Shown: piece by piece, positions 33,387-41,865 of the stretch
Position numbering within the stretch: position 1 is the stretch's first letter
Layout of the letters: each line of letters begins with the position of its first letter
From: an uncultured Campylobacterota bacterium
Lineage (GTDB): Bacteria; Campylobacterota; Campylobacteria; Campylobacterales; Sulfurovaceae
DNA: 64,000 bases
Reading direction: 5' to 3'
NCBI GenBank assembly: GCA_937141405.1
Contig: CAKZQQ010000006.1
Location: forward strand, 1-64,000
Translations under genes and position numbers: made by a program
The notes under the pieces: model-generated
Told to the model about the DNA's origin: nothing
Database searches by the model: none
Seen by the model: only the letters and a program-made list of their open reading frames with translations

Positions 33387-33412
33387 CAATCCAAGCTTTT
33401 TGGCTTGGATTG
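33387..33412 (+). terminator. Strong intergenic hairpin after ccoG
   Basis: A perfect 10-bp stem, CAATCCAAGC (33387-33396) with GCTTGGATTG (33403-33412), follows the ccoG stop codon by seven bases. No T-run follows, so it may stabilise the upstream message or attenuate rather than terminate fully. Confidence 0.55.
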
Positions 33413-33440
33413 CCTCAAAAATTTATCAATGGAGCAAACA

Positions 33441-34601
33441 ATGAGAGTTCTTATATTAGGTGGCGGATTTGCCGGCATAGAAAGCGCTATTTTTTTGAGA
33501 AAAAATGGAGTTGATGTAACAGTCGTAAGTGATAGAGATTTTTTCTACATCTATCCCACATCTATATGGATACCGACAGGAGAGTGTGAGCTTAATGATG
33601 TGAGCGTTCCACTTGATGATCTTGGTGAGGCACATGGTTTTGATGTGATAGTCGATGAGGTGAGCTCGTTAGATGCAAAAGCAAAAAGTGTGACGCTAAA
33701 CAGTGGTGCTACGCTTGAAGGTTTTGATAAGATCATCATAGCGATGGGTCACCATAAGGTTCAGATCAAAGGCATGAAAGAGCATACGCTCTCCATTTGT
33801 GGTGCCCCCGAAGAAGCAGTAGAACTTCACACAAGGCTTGATGCACTCATCCAAAAAGGTGGCGGTAAGCTTGCTTTTGGTTTTGGAGGCAATCCGAAAG
33901 ACAAATCATCGGTTAGAGGCGGACCTGCTTTTGAAGTGATGTTCAATGTGCATAACTATCTCAAAAAGAGAAAGCTAAGAGATAAGTTTGAGTTGACATT
34001 TTTTGCTCCTATGCAAAGACCGGGTGAAAAAATGGGAGAAAAAGCACTCGTGATGATGGATAAGATGCTCGGCATGACAAATATAGATAAAAAGATTGGA
34101 AAAAAGATTGCCAGCTTTGAGAGTGATGGGATTATCTTTGAAGATGGAGAGAAGCTTGTGAGCGATCTGACTATGTTTATATCTGCAGGCAAGGGACACA
34201 ATATCTTGGAGAGCTCAGAACTTCCCTTGAACGAAGCCGGCTATGTCGTAACCAACGAATATAATGAAGTAGAGGGCTTCGAGAATATCTATGCTATCGG
34301 TGATAGTGCGATGCTTCTAGGCGAGAATGATTGGAAGGCAAAACAGGGGCATGTTGCCGAAGTGATGGCAAGAAATGTTGCGCATAATATACTCAACCCT
34401 GATGATAAATTGAGCTATATCGACCATCTCAATATCCTCTGCGTTATGGATATCGGTAATGGTGCCGCATTTGTCTATAGAAGTAATACAAGTGCCAAGA
34501 TGATACCACTTCCGATTGTCGGACACTGGATGAAAAAAGGGTGGGGCTGGTATTGTAAAAATTCTAAACTCGGTCGTATCCCCAGATTACCGGGACTATA
34601 A
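33441..34601 (+). CDS. Sulfide:quinone reductase-like FAD oxidoreductase
   Basis: A 386-residue flavoprotein. The N-terminal FAD motif is LILGGGFAGIESA and a second FAD-contact region is YAIGDSAM. Two cysteines at SQR-like places, SICGAPEEA (near 130) and ILCVMD (near 345), suggest a sulfide or polysulfide redox site. The C-terminal segment WMKKGWGWYCKNSKLGRIPRL could be an amphipathic membrane attachment. It may oxidise sulfide and pass electrons to menaquinone, but the exact SQR type is uncertain. ATG 33441 is chosen because GGAG lies at 33431-33434; upstream in-frame starts fall in or near the hairpin. Confidence 0.78.
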   Translation: MRVLILGGGFAGIESAIFLRKNGVDVTVVSDRDFFYIYPTSIWIPTGECELNDVSVPLDDLGEAHGFDVIVDEVSSLDAKAKSVTLNSGATLEGFDKIIIAMGHHKVQIKGMKEHTLSICGAPEEAVELHTRLDALIQKGGGKLAFGFGGNPKDKSSVRGGPAFEVMFNVHNYLKKRKLRDKFELTFFAPMQRPGEKMGEKALVMMDKMLGMTNIDKKIGKKIASFESDGIIFEDGEKLVSDLTMFISAGKGHNILESSELPLNEAGYVVTNEYNEVEGFENIYAIGDSAMLLGENDWKAKQGHVAEVMARNVAHNILNPDDKLSYIDHLNILCVMDIGNGAAFVYRSNTSAKMIPLPIVGHWMKKGWGWYCKNSKLGRIPRLPGL

Positions 34602-34648
34602 GAGCTACAATGGAATAGTTGATGCATGTCATCACAAAAGGAACAACG

Positions 34649-34861
34649 ATGCGTTTTAATCCCGATGATTTTTTTACAACAACTACAGTGAAAGATATAG
34701 CCCCTGCATTTCCACATCTAGAAGTATTGGATTTTTCTACTTGTAGTCTCAATAATGAGTTGGTAAAGCTAAATTATGAGATTGCTTCATCTGAGTATCG
34801 TGATTTTCTATATGCCAATCTCAAAGATTATTACCATTTTGAAGTAGATACAATAGTTTAA
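34649..34861 (+). CDS. Small hypothetical protein
   Basis: About 70 residues starting at the ATG with AAAAGGAAC upstream (an in-frame ATG at 34619 has no good site). Acidic, aromatic-rich (DFLYANLKDYYHFEVDTIV at the end), no export signal, one cysteine. I do not recognise it. It follows the SQR-like gene by 47 bases and may share its transcript. Confidence 0.55.
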   Translation: MRFNPDDFFTTTTVKDIAPAFPHLEVLDFSTCSLNNELVKLNYEIASSEYRDFLYANLKDYYHFEVDTIV

Positions 34862-34975
34862 AATTTTTAGAGCAGCAATCAACTTTTCAATCCCGCAAGA
34901 AATAATGCTTAAATATTATAATAATTATAAGTCTATTGTAATAATTGGTCGGTAAAATTCCACAAAAGGAGATTT

Positions 34976-35371
34976 ATGAAACAGAAGATTATAATGGAAA
35001 AATATCCCGTGCTTGAACTCGAGATTTCAGCGAATGAGACAAGTTATAAAAGTGTTGATGAGATAATGGAATTTTTAAAAATTCAAATAGAAGCCCATCC
35101 GATAGCTAAGCTTATCGCAATTTTTGATCACTATACACATACTAAAATGATTGAAGGTGGAGTCATAGACGAGGGGATATTGGACGCAAAAAATATCATT
35201 TTTTGTTTCGGTAAAGAGCTTCATGCACCGGAAATTTTATCTATACGACCGAGAAGTATCGCTGTAGCAAAAATGCAAGATAGATTTATAATCACACTCC
35301 TTGAGACACCAAACGATGTTGTCAATACAACTATGCAAAGTTGGGTTAAAGCGATAGCGAATATCTCATGA
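34976..35371 (+). CDS. Conserved hypothetical protein (131 aa)
   Basis: A cytoplasmic alpha-beta protein with HPIAKLIAIFDHYTHT, NIIFCFGKEL and SIRPRSIAVAKM. I recall similar uncharacterised proteins in sulfur-oxidising Campylobacterota but cannot name the family with certainty. RBS AAAGGAG precedes the ATG. Its stop overlaps the next gene's start by 4 bases. Confidence 0.65.
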   Translation: MKQKIIMEKYPVLELEISANETSYKSVDEIMEFLKIQIEAHPIAKLIAIFDHYTHTKMIEGGVIDEGILDAKNIIFCFGKELHAPEILSIRPRSIAVAKMQDRFIITLLETPNDVVNTTMQSWVKAIANIS

Positions 35372-35760
35372 AGAAGTTGCTTTTTGCTCTTTTGATGCTC
35401 TTTTTGGTTGGGTGCGAAGAGAAATATCCTGTCTATAGTAAATTTCATTATCAAAGTGATCACCAAATCAGTTGTTTACGCATCATGACATCTTCTCAAT
35501 GGCTCAAAGAGCGACTAGATACATCATTGGGGCAATATCAAGATAAGCAATGCCCCTATATACTCAAAGCAAAACTGCACGATATCACAAAATGCAATAG
35601 TAGTTTTTCAACTGCCACTCCAAAAGATTTTACAGGCTACATCACACTTGAGATATATGAAGGTGATAAGCCATTCTATAAGGTTCAAAGTGATTTTCAA
35701 AATGATAAAGAGGCTTCGTTTGAGCGTGTAATTGCAAGATTAAAAACAGATATATTTTGA
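35368..35760 (+). CDS. Small lipoprotein, function unknown
   Basis: A 130-residue lipoprotein: signal peptide MKKLLFALLMLFLVGCEEK with a clear lipobox. The mature domain has three cysteines (ISCLRIM, KQCPYIL, TKCNSS) and a beta-rich end (GYITLEIYEGDKPFYKV). No recognised family. Translationally coupled to the preceding hypothetical gene. Confidence 0.65.
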   Translation: MKKLLFALLMLFLVGCEEKYPVYSKFHYQSDHQISCLRIMTSSQWLKERLDTSLGQYQDKQCPYILKAKLHDITKCNSSFSTATPKDFTGYITLEIYEGDKPFYKVQSDFQNDKEASFERVIARLKTDIF

Positions 35761-35868
35761 GTATTTTTGTAACAAAATAGTATTTTTAGAACAATATTTT
35801 TGAATTAAGACAAATTTTATCCTATTTGTGCAATAATTGGGCATATAAATTCAATATAAGGAAAAACT

Positions 35869-36381
35869 ATGGCTACAGTAACACTCAAGGGTAACTCCTG
35901 TGAACTTGCAGGCAATGAGATAAGTGTTGGAGATAATGCTCCAAAAGTGGTTGTCGTAAAATCAGAGGATCTCTCAGAGATTACAGTCGGTGGAGCAAAA
36001 GAGAAGGCGCAACTTATCGTAGCTGTCCCTAGTCTTGATACACCGGTTTGTGCTTTGGAGACTACAAAATTTAACAATCAAGCAGCAGCAATAGAGGGAC
36101 TTGAGGTTACGGTTGTCTCTATGGATCTTCCCTTTGCGGCAAAGAGATTTTGTTCAACTGCAGGGATTGACAATTTGACAGTTGGTAGCGATTTTAGAAA
36201 TAAAGATTTCGCAGAAGCTTATGGTGTATTGATTGCCAATGGACCGCTTGCCGGTGTAATAGCGCGATGTATATTTGTTGTTGGCAAAGACGGAAAAGTA
36301 GTCTATAAACAACTTGTTCCTGAAATCACTGATGAGCCAAACTATGAAGAAGCATTAGCCGCAGCAAAATCGGCAGTATAA
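35869..36381 (+). CDS. tpx: Thiol peroxidase
   Basis: A 170-residue peroxiredoxin of the Tpx type, reducing hydroperoxides with thioredoxin. The peroxidatic cysteine is in PSLDTPVCALETTKF and the resolving cysteine in KRFCSTAG. Length and motifs are standard. It is a single gene with its own upstream AT-rich region and a downstream terminator. Confidence 0.95.
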   Translation: MATVTLKGNSCELAGNEISVGDNAPKVVVVKSEDLSEITVGGAKEKAQLIVAVPSLDTPVCALETTKFNNQAAAIEGLEVTVVSMDLPFAAKRFCSTAGIDNLTVGSDFRNKDFAEAYGVLIANGPLAGVIARCIFVVGKDGKVVYKQLVPEITDEPNYEEALAAAKSAV

Positions 36382-36386
36382 TCCAT

Positions 36387-36419
36387 AACCGCCAAATGGC
36401 GGTTTGGCCCCTCTTTTTT
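36387..36419 (+). terminator. Terminator of tpx
   Basis: AACCGCC (36387-36393) pairs with GGCGGTT (36398-36404) around an AAAT loop, followed after a short GGCCCC stretch by CTTTTTTA. Confidence 0.7.
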
Positions 36420-36489
36420 ACTCATATTTATCTTTTTTTATTGTACAATACGCATTAAGTCGCTTGATATCTTTTTAAAAAGGCTTGGT

Positions 36490-36870
36490 TTGGCTCGATA
36501 TACACAAAAACAGATTGATAAGTATAATCGTCAGAAGTATATCTCGCTCTTGGAGAAGATTGCTAAAAATTTATTTAAAATGTTTCGAGATAAAGATATA
36601 TCCCATGAGCAATTTTTAGTAAAATTTCAATCTGCAGCAAGCAAACTATCTGATTATGATACCGTGCTTTTAGACGGCGAATACTACCATAAGCTCAAAG
36701 AGTATATAGAGACTCTCTTTGGTCGTTTAAGGGCAGATAACTTTGATGCTTCAATTTTTGAAGAGATGCGAGAGGTGGAGTTGACAAATCTCAATAGACT
36801 CCAAAAGCTTAAAAACCAAAATAGCTATAAAAAAGATAAACATAGGACCCAATACAACGACTATGACTAA
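36490..36870 (+). CDS. Small basic hypothetical protein
   Basis: A 126-residue, highly charged, helical protein starting at a TTG. It contains QKQIDKYNRQKYISLLEKI and a C-terminal lysine- and glutamine-rich tail. No export signal, no cysteine and no recognised domain. It precedes the L,D-transpeptidase gene by 13 bases on the same strand. The start is uncertain. Confidence 0.5.
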   Translation: MARYTQKQIDKYNRQKYISLLEKIAKNLFKMFRDKDISHEQFLVKFQSAASKLSDYDTVLLDGEYYHKLKEYIETLFGRLRADNFDASIFEEMREVELTNLNRLQKLKNQNSYKKDKHRTQYNDYD

Positions 36871-36883
36871 AGGAGAGTTATTT

Positions 36884-37474
36884 ATGCATTATAGATTTTT
36901 GTTTTTTTTGTTTTTAGCAGGCCTATTTATAAGTGGTTGTGCTCAGAAGAAGCCATATTATGGCAAAGCGGATAATACACCTTATGAGATAAAAGAGTGT
37001 CTTAATGAGCTAAATCATGGAAAAGATATCAAACAGCCACGTGCCGATAAAATAGTAGTTTATAAATCTCAGAAAAAACTTTATCTTTATAGAGACGGCA
37101 AGGTTATAGGGGAGTCTTTGATCTCAATGGGTAAAAACTGGGATAAGGGAACGAAGGTTAAACAAGGGGATTATAGAACGCCGGAGGGTACTTACAAAAT
37201 CGTAAGAAAAAAATGCGATCCTAGGCTTTATAGAAACCTGCTTATATCTTTCCCCCACGCAGAAGATATAGCAAGATCAAAATCATTAGGATATAGTACC
37301 CCAGGTGGGCTTATCACGATTCATGGACAACCGAAATGGAATGCTGACGGTAGAGGTGATAAGTATACTTTGGCGCATGATTGGACAGAAGGATGCATCG
37401 CACTTCCAAACAGTACAATGCAACTATTATGGGAGTCTGTAGCACTTGGTGTGCCTATAGAAATTCATCCTTAA
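36884..37474 (+). CDS. L,D-transpeptidase (YkuD) lipoprotein
   Basis: A 196-residue envelope enzyme that makes 3-3 peptidoglycan cross-links or attaches or trims peptides. ATG 36884 is used because AAAGGAGAG lies just upstream and a lipoprotein signal peptide (LFLAGLFISGCAQKK) follows; an ATG at 36863 in the same frame is less likely. The YkuD domain covers about 55-195, with ITIHGQ and the catalytic HDWTEGCIALPN (Cys nucleophile and upstream His). Confidence 0.88.
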   Translation: MHYRFLFFLFLAGLFISGCAQKKPYYGKADNTPYEIKECLNELNHGKDIKQPRADKIVVYKSQKKLYLYRDGKVIGESLISMGKNWDKGTKVKQGDYRTPEGTYKIVRKKCDPRLYRNLLISFPHAEDIARSKSLGYSTPGGLITIHGQPKWNADGRGDKYTLAHDWTEGCIALPNSTMQLLWESVALGVPIEIHP

Positions 37475-37525
37475 TTATATTTTAAAGTTTTTTGATATAA
37501 TATAGTATTAAAAAAAGGGGCATTT

Positions 37526-38032
37526 ATGCAAAAAAAAGTATTTTTTATCGGATTATTAGTAGGCACTATCGGTCTTTTGAACGCCGGTGGGCTTGTTGAT
37601 GAGGTCGAGCCGATCGTTCAAGGTGTTCAAGATACAAAGCCAAGATGTAAGGTAAATGCAGTCTATGTAGACAAAAAAGCTCAACTTATGTGGCAAGATT
37701 CTGCTTATTACAACCAAGAAGATGGTGCCTATAAGAGAGAGAAATCAAATGCCCAAGCCGGTAATCTCGCTTATGCTAAAGAGTATTGTAGAGCACTTGA
37801 TTATAATGGATACACGGATTGGAGACTACCTTCATCTGATGAGTTGATGGAGCTTAATGCCAAAGAAGATGTCCTTGTCAACAATAGAGGCGGTGATTTT
37901 TGGTCATCAACAAAAGCGAAATTTGATAAATATTATGTCGTCTATAGCGTGGATGGATATAGATATGAAAGAGATGCTACTCAAACGAACTATATACGAT
38001 GTGTTCGTTGTTTAACCGGAGCATCTAAGTAA
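37526..38032 (+). CDS. DUF1566 exported protein
   Basis: A 168-residue protein with a signal peptide (MQKKVFFIGLLVGTIGLLNA). The mature part carries the DUF1566/Lcl C-type-lectin-like pattern: LMWQDS, AKEYCRALDYNGYTDWRLPSS, FWSSTKA and a final IRCVRC. Relatives are fibre-like or adhesive envelope proteins. A TATAAT at 37496-37501 is a possible -10 box. The gene ends one base before the convergent murB. Confidence 0.75.
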   Translation: MQKKVFFIGLLVGTIGLLNAGGLVDEVEPIVQGVQDTKPRCKVNAVYVDKKAQLMWQDSAYYNQEDGAYKREKSNAQAGNLAYAKEYCRALDYNGYTDWRLPSSDELMELNAKEDVLVNNRGGDFWSSTKAKFDKYYVVYSVDGYRYERDATQTNYIRCVRCLTGASK

Positions 38033-38033
38033 G

Positions 38034-38810
38034 TTAGAGTATTTTGACCTCTTCTTCGAGGTTGATATTAAACTTTTTTTGCACCTCTTCTTTTGCAAGA
38101 TTAATGAGTTTGAGGGCATCTTCAAAAGTGCCTTCACCAAGATTAACTAAGAAATTTGCATGGATAGCACTCCATCCCATACCTCCTATCTGTTTACCTT
38201 TGAGTCCACATTCTTCTATAAGTCTTGCAGCATAATCATCTTTTGGATTTTTGAAAAAAGATCCGGCACTTGGTTCTTTGGGCTGGTTTTTTCTTAAAGA
38301 GATAAGTTCATCAAGCAGTTTTGCATCAAAACCTTCCTCTTTTTCAAATGTTGCTTCAAGCGCGATGCCCCCAAGTTTTGCGTATCTATATCCGTGCTCG
38401 ATATCTGCTTTATTTTTCCACTCACCTTCTATGTTGATAGCTTTTAGGATGTTAAATATCTCATATGCCTTTACGCCCGCATTCATTGCGAGCATGCCCC
38501 CTAAAGTGCCCGGGAGTTTAACAAAAAATTCAAACCCTTTAAGATTGTTTTTTTTAGCAAAAGAGAGCACTTTACCTGTTGGAGTAGCGGCACCTATTAT
38601 GATACTGTTTTCTTCCATCTTGATATAATCAAAATCCTTTCCAAGCATCATCAGGGGTGGTGGATTATCTGAAACCAAGATATTTGCACCGCCACCTATA
38701 AGATGTCTCTCTTTTGAAATGATGTCGCCTTTTTCAATGATAGCGATATCGATCTTGGGACCTATGTGTATATTTGTATGCTTGCTAAGATCAATGCTTT
38801 TTGTAAACAC
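38034..38810 (-). CDS. murB: UDP-N-acetylenolpyruvoylglucosamine reductase
   Basis: A 258-residue FAD enzyme making UDP-N-acetylmuramate. Motifs: LIGGGANILVSD and AGVKAYEIFN for FAD and substrate binding; KEPSAGSFFKNP contains the catalytic serine; GLKGKQIGGMGWSAIHANFLVN is near the end. Its short length matches Campylobacterota enzymes. It abuts mqnD upstream (1-base overlap). Confidence 0.94.
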   Translation of the reverse strand: MFTKSIDLSKHTNIHIGPKIDIAIIEKGDIISKERHLIGGGANILVSDNPPPLMMLGKDFDYIKMEENSIIIGAATPTGKVLSFAKKNNLKGFEFFVKLPGTLGGMLAMNAGVKAYEIFNILKAINIEGEWKNKADIEHGYRYAKLGGIALEATFEKEEGFDAKLLDELISLRKNQPKEPSAGSFFKNPKDDYAARLIEECGLKGKQIGGMGWSAIHANFLVNLGEGTFEDALKLINLAKEEVQKKFNINLEEEVKIL

Positions 38811-39670
38811 TATTTTGCCCTAAGTTCATTATAGTCTTTTGGGATGAGATATCCGTTTGTTGTTATCTTTTCATCAAAATAGCCGTGTGTATAGCCTATC
38901 TCAAAAAGTTTATCGAGTGCTCTAATCTGGAGTTCACTGAGTGATACAGACTCACCAGAAGCATACATATCAAGGTATTTCTCAAGCATTTTCCCGTCAA
39001 TCCTCACTAGATTATGTGCCTCAAGTTTTTGTGAAAGTTCTACTTTCTTCTCATTTGCGACTCGAACACCTTCGGTTAATATATCTTCTATCTCTATGGC
39101 TCTATTAAGGGGGAGTGATCTTCTTATTGCCATCCCTCCAAGAGGCAAAGGTAACGCTTCACCTGCAAGTTCAAGCCAGATATCCCAAAGCTCTTTTTCG
39201 ACCTCTAGGCTTGTATTAAAGTTGAGGATAGATTCATGGATCAAAACGCCCGCATCAACCTCACCGCTCAACACAGCCGCTTCAATCTCTAGAAAGTTTT
39301 TATAAACGATACGAGCCTGCGGATAATATATCTTAAACAAAAGGGCATTGGTCGTGTGTGTTCCTGAGAGTGCGACCTTGAAATTTCTTTTGAGTTTTGT
39401 CTCTTTTTTTCGTATGAGTTTTGGTCCATACCCCTCACCGAAACTAATGGCTGTTCGAAGCAGAGCATACTCATCTTTGATGAGCGGATACATTCCAAAG
39501 CTAACGGCACTTACATCATAAGTGCCTTTAAGTGCCTCTACATTGAGTGTTTCGATATCAAGTGCACTATTTTCAAAATTATAATCTTTGGTGTCAACCC
39601 AACCGAAATATATAGCATAGTACATAAATATATCATCTGCATCGGGTGAGTGCGCAAGTGTAATTGTCAT
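38810..39670 (-). CDS. mqnD: 1,4-dihydroxy-6-naphthoate synthase (futalosine menaquinone pathway)
   Basis: A 286-residue periplasmic-binding-protein-fold enzyme without signal peptide that acts on cyclic dehypoxanthine futalosine. The start MTITLAHSPDADDIFMYYAI is the MqnD signature (HSPDxDDxFM), with AGVLIHESILN and LPLGGMAIRRSL further on. It supports menaquinone as the respiratory quinone and the Campylobacterota assignment. Confidence 0.93.
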   Translation of the reverse strand: MTITLAHSPDADDIFMYYAIYFGWVDTKDYNFENSALDIETLNVEALKGTYDVSAVSFGMYPLIKDEYALLRTAISFGEGYGPKLIRKKETKLKRNFKVALSGTHTTNALLFKIYYPQARIVYKNFLEIEAAVLSGEVDAGVLIHESILNFNTSLEVEKELWDIWLELAGEALPLPLGGMAIRRSLPLNRAIEIEDILTEGVRVANEKKVELSQKLEAHNLVRIDGKMLEKYLDMYASGESVSLSELQIRALDKLFEIGYTHGYFDEKITTNGYLIPKDYNELRAK

Positions 39671-39812
39671 AATGGCTCCAAATGTTGTTAGAAAGATTAT
39701 AGCAAAAGAGTGATTATAGCACGGAGTATCAATCCAAAGTAGTACTTAAGTTATGGTATTATATCGCAAGATTTTATCGAGTAAAATATTTATAACAGAA
39801 ACAAGGAGAGAT

Positions 39813-41774
39813 ATGCGTCTGTTTTTAGTGATAATGCTACTGAGTGTTTTTAGTTTTGCCAAAGTTGACATAATAGATCCTTATAAGAAGATAGATTATT
39901 TTGAGCTTGAAAACGGTATGAAGGTCTATCTTCTTAGTGATAATAAAGCAGTCAATACACAAATATCTGTTGAAGTTAATGTCGGTTATGACGTAGAAGA
40001 TGCTAAGAATTATGGGCTCTCTCACCTTGTAGAACATATTATTTTTCGTGACCAGCGTGTTCCCTATCATGATTATTTGGATTATATCAAAGAAGAGGGT
40101 GGCATCGAGGTTAACGGCTATACATCACGGTACAAAACAAAATATTTTACTACAATAGATAGTGCGAAATCCTATTGGATAGCACAAATATTTGCACAGA
40201 TGCTTTTTGATAAAAAAGTTACTCAAGAGGACGTTGAAGTTGAAAAGGGGGCGCTTCAAGCAGAGATTGGTGAAATACAATGGCACAATAAATTTCTCTG
40301 GGCTATTAAAAGTTTTTTAAAGGCGATATACCCACCAAGTGAAGATATGTATGAAAATGAATTTATGTTGAGTAAACCTAAAGAGTTACCTCCACGCTAT
40401 CATACCCAAGAGAATAACAGGAATTTTACGCTCGAGCAGATAAAAAAGCACTATGAAGCTTACTACTATCCTGCAAATATGACACTCTTTATGGTTGGTA
40501 ATTTTGATGCGCATAAGATGAAAGAGTTTATTGTTGCAAATTATGGCAAGGTACAAAAAACGGGAAATGCGAGCACGGTAGAACCGCCAAAAAATCCAAA
40601 GCTTAACGATAGACCCTATCTTAGATTTTATGAGGGGGCAGATGAAAATAGTGCCTACATAGGGGCTAAATATATCTTAGATGATTATAAAAAATATCTT
40701 ATTCTCTCTATCTACACCAGAGACCTTGCGGAAAGATTGCAGCAACATATGCGCAATATCGAAGGCAAAACCTATAGTGTCAACTCTTACCATTTTTATG
40801 ATCGCAAGGCCGGAGTTGCAACTGTAACATTTGATGGTTTGCATGATGATTTTCAGAGTAATATCGAATATGTAAAAGCAACAATAGAAAATGATATGAA
40901 GCATTTGAGTGACACTACTATTCAAGAAGCGATAGATCAGTATGGCAAAAAAGTATACGCTTCGATCGAACATGATAGCCACTCTTTGATGAATACCGTT
41001 TTAACGAGCAGATATATGCGAAAAGAGCACAATATAACAGAGCAAACCTCATATGGTGTGTTTAGCTCCATCACCCCCGAAGAGTATAGAGCGGTCCTCG
41101 CAGAAACATTCACACCCAATAATTACTATAGCTATATCACAAGAGACTACTATTTCTTTCCGTTAGAGATGTACGCTATCTCAATTTTAGCCTTTATATT
41201 TTTATTTATCATCTATTTTTGGCTCTATCGCATCGATCTCAAGCGCTCCGGCGTCATCTATACTCAGCGCGATATTGTAATGCAGAGACGAGTAACAAAT
41301 CGTTTTGTGGGCTTTTTGATTTTTGTATTTATACTTGTACTGTCATCCATAGTGTTGGGATGGGGAAAATATCTTATCTCGAAATATCTTCTGGGCGATC
41401 CATTTTATCTTACAACAATAGATGTGCCTTATAGTTATATTTTCACGGTACTTGATCCAGTATTTTATCTCTTCATCTTCATCTTTTTTTATCGTTATCT
41501 CTTCTCTTATTATGCGCGATTGGATGTTGTAAAAAATGCTATGTATGCTATTGGCAGTAAAGTTAAAGTTTTTCCAAAAGAGGAGATAGAGAGCGTTGAT
41601 GTTGCGCCATGGAGATTTAAAAATTGCCGCAAGATAATCGGGAGCATGGTTCGTTTTTGGAAGCCGCTTGTGCGCATCAATATGAAAGATGGCTCTATCT
41701 ATTATATAAGAGCATCTCAGGCAGAGCACCTTAGAGAGGATATTAGCGAGTGGATTGCTGCTAAAAATAGTTAG
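39813..41774 (+). CDS. M16-family zinc peptidase with C-terminal membrane domain
   Basis: A 653-residue protein starting at the ATG preceded by AAGGAGAG. A signal sequence or anchor (MRLFLVIMLLSVFSFA) is followed by an M16 peptidase domain with the inverted zinc motif HLVEH (71-75) and a downstream EVEKGALQAEIGE glutamate. A second M16-like half continues to about 450. Three membrane segments follow (about 455-475, 510-530, 545-570). The last ~80 residues are cytoplasmic, beta-rich and PH-domain-like (VRINMKDGSIYYIRAS). The protease head would face the periplasm. Substrate unknown. The domain combination is unusual for M16 proteins, which are normally soluble or have a single anchor. Confidence 0.78.
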   Translation: MRLFLVIMLLSVFSFAKVDIIDPYKKIDYFELENGMKVYLLSDNKAVNTQISVEVNVGYDVEDAKNYGLSHLVEHIIFRDQRVPYHDYLDYIKEEGGIEVNGYTSRYKTKYFTTIDSAKSYWIAQIFAQMLFDKKVTQEDVEVEKGALQAEIGEIQWHNKFLWAIKSFLKAIYPPSEDMYENEFMLSKPKELPPRYHTQENNRNFTLEQIKKHYEAYYYPANMTLFMVGNFDAHKMKEFIVANYGKVQKTGNASTVEPPKNPKLNDRPYLRFYEGADENSAYIGAKYILDDYKKYLILSIYTRDLAERLQQHMRNIEGKTYSVNSYHFYDRKAGVATVTFDGLHDDFQSNIEYVKATIENDMKHLSDTTIQEAIDQYGKKVYASIEHDSHSLMNTVLTSRYMRKEHNITEQTSYGVFSSITPEEYRAVLAETFTPNNYYSYITRDYYFFPLEMYAISILAFIFLFIIYFWLYRIDLKRSGVIYTQRDIVMQRRVTNRFVGFLIFVFILVLSSIVLGWGKYLISKYLLGDPFYLTTIDVPYSYIFTVLDPVFYLFIFIFFYRYLFSYYARLDVVKNAMYAIGSKVKVFPKEEIESVDVAPWRFKNCRKIIGSMVRFWKPLVRINMKDGSIYYIRASQAEHLREDISEWIAAKNS

Positions 41775-41865
41775 CAATCCATAGGGCGTTTGCGTAGATT
41801 TTATAAAGATAATATAAGGTTTGTTGACTATAATGGAATACTAAAATAACATTAAAGGTGTATAT

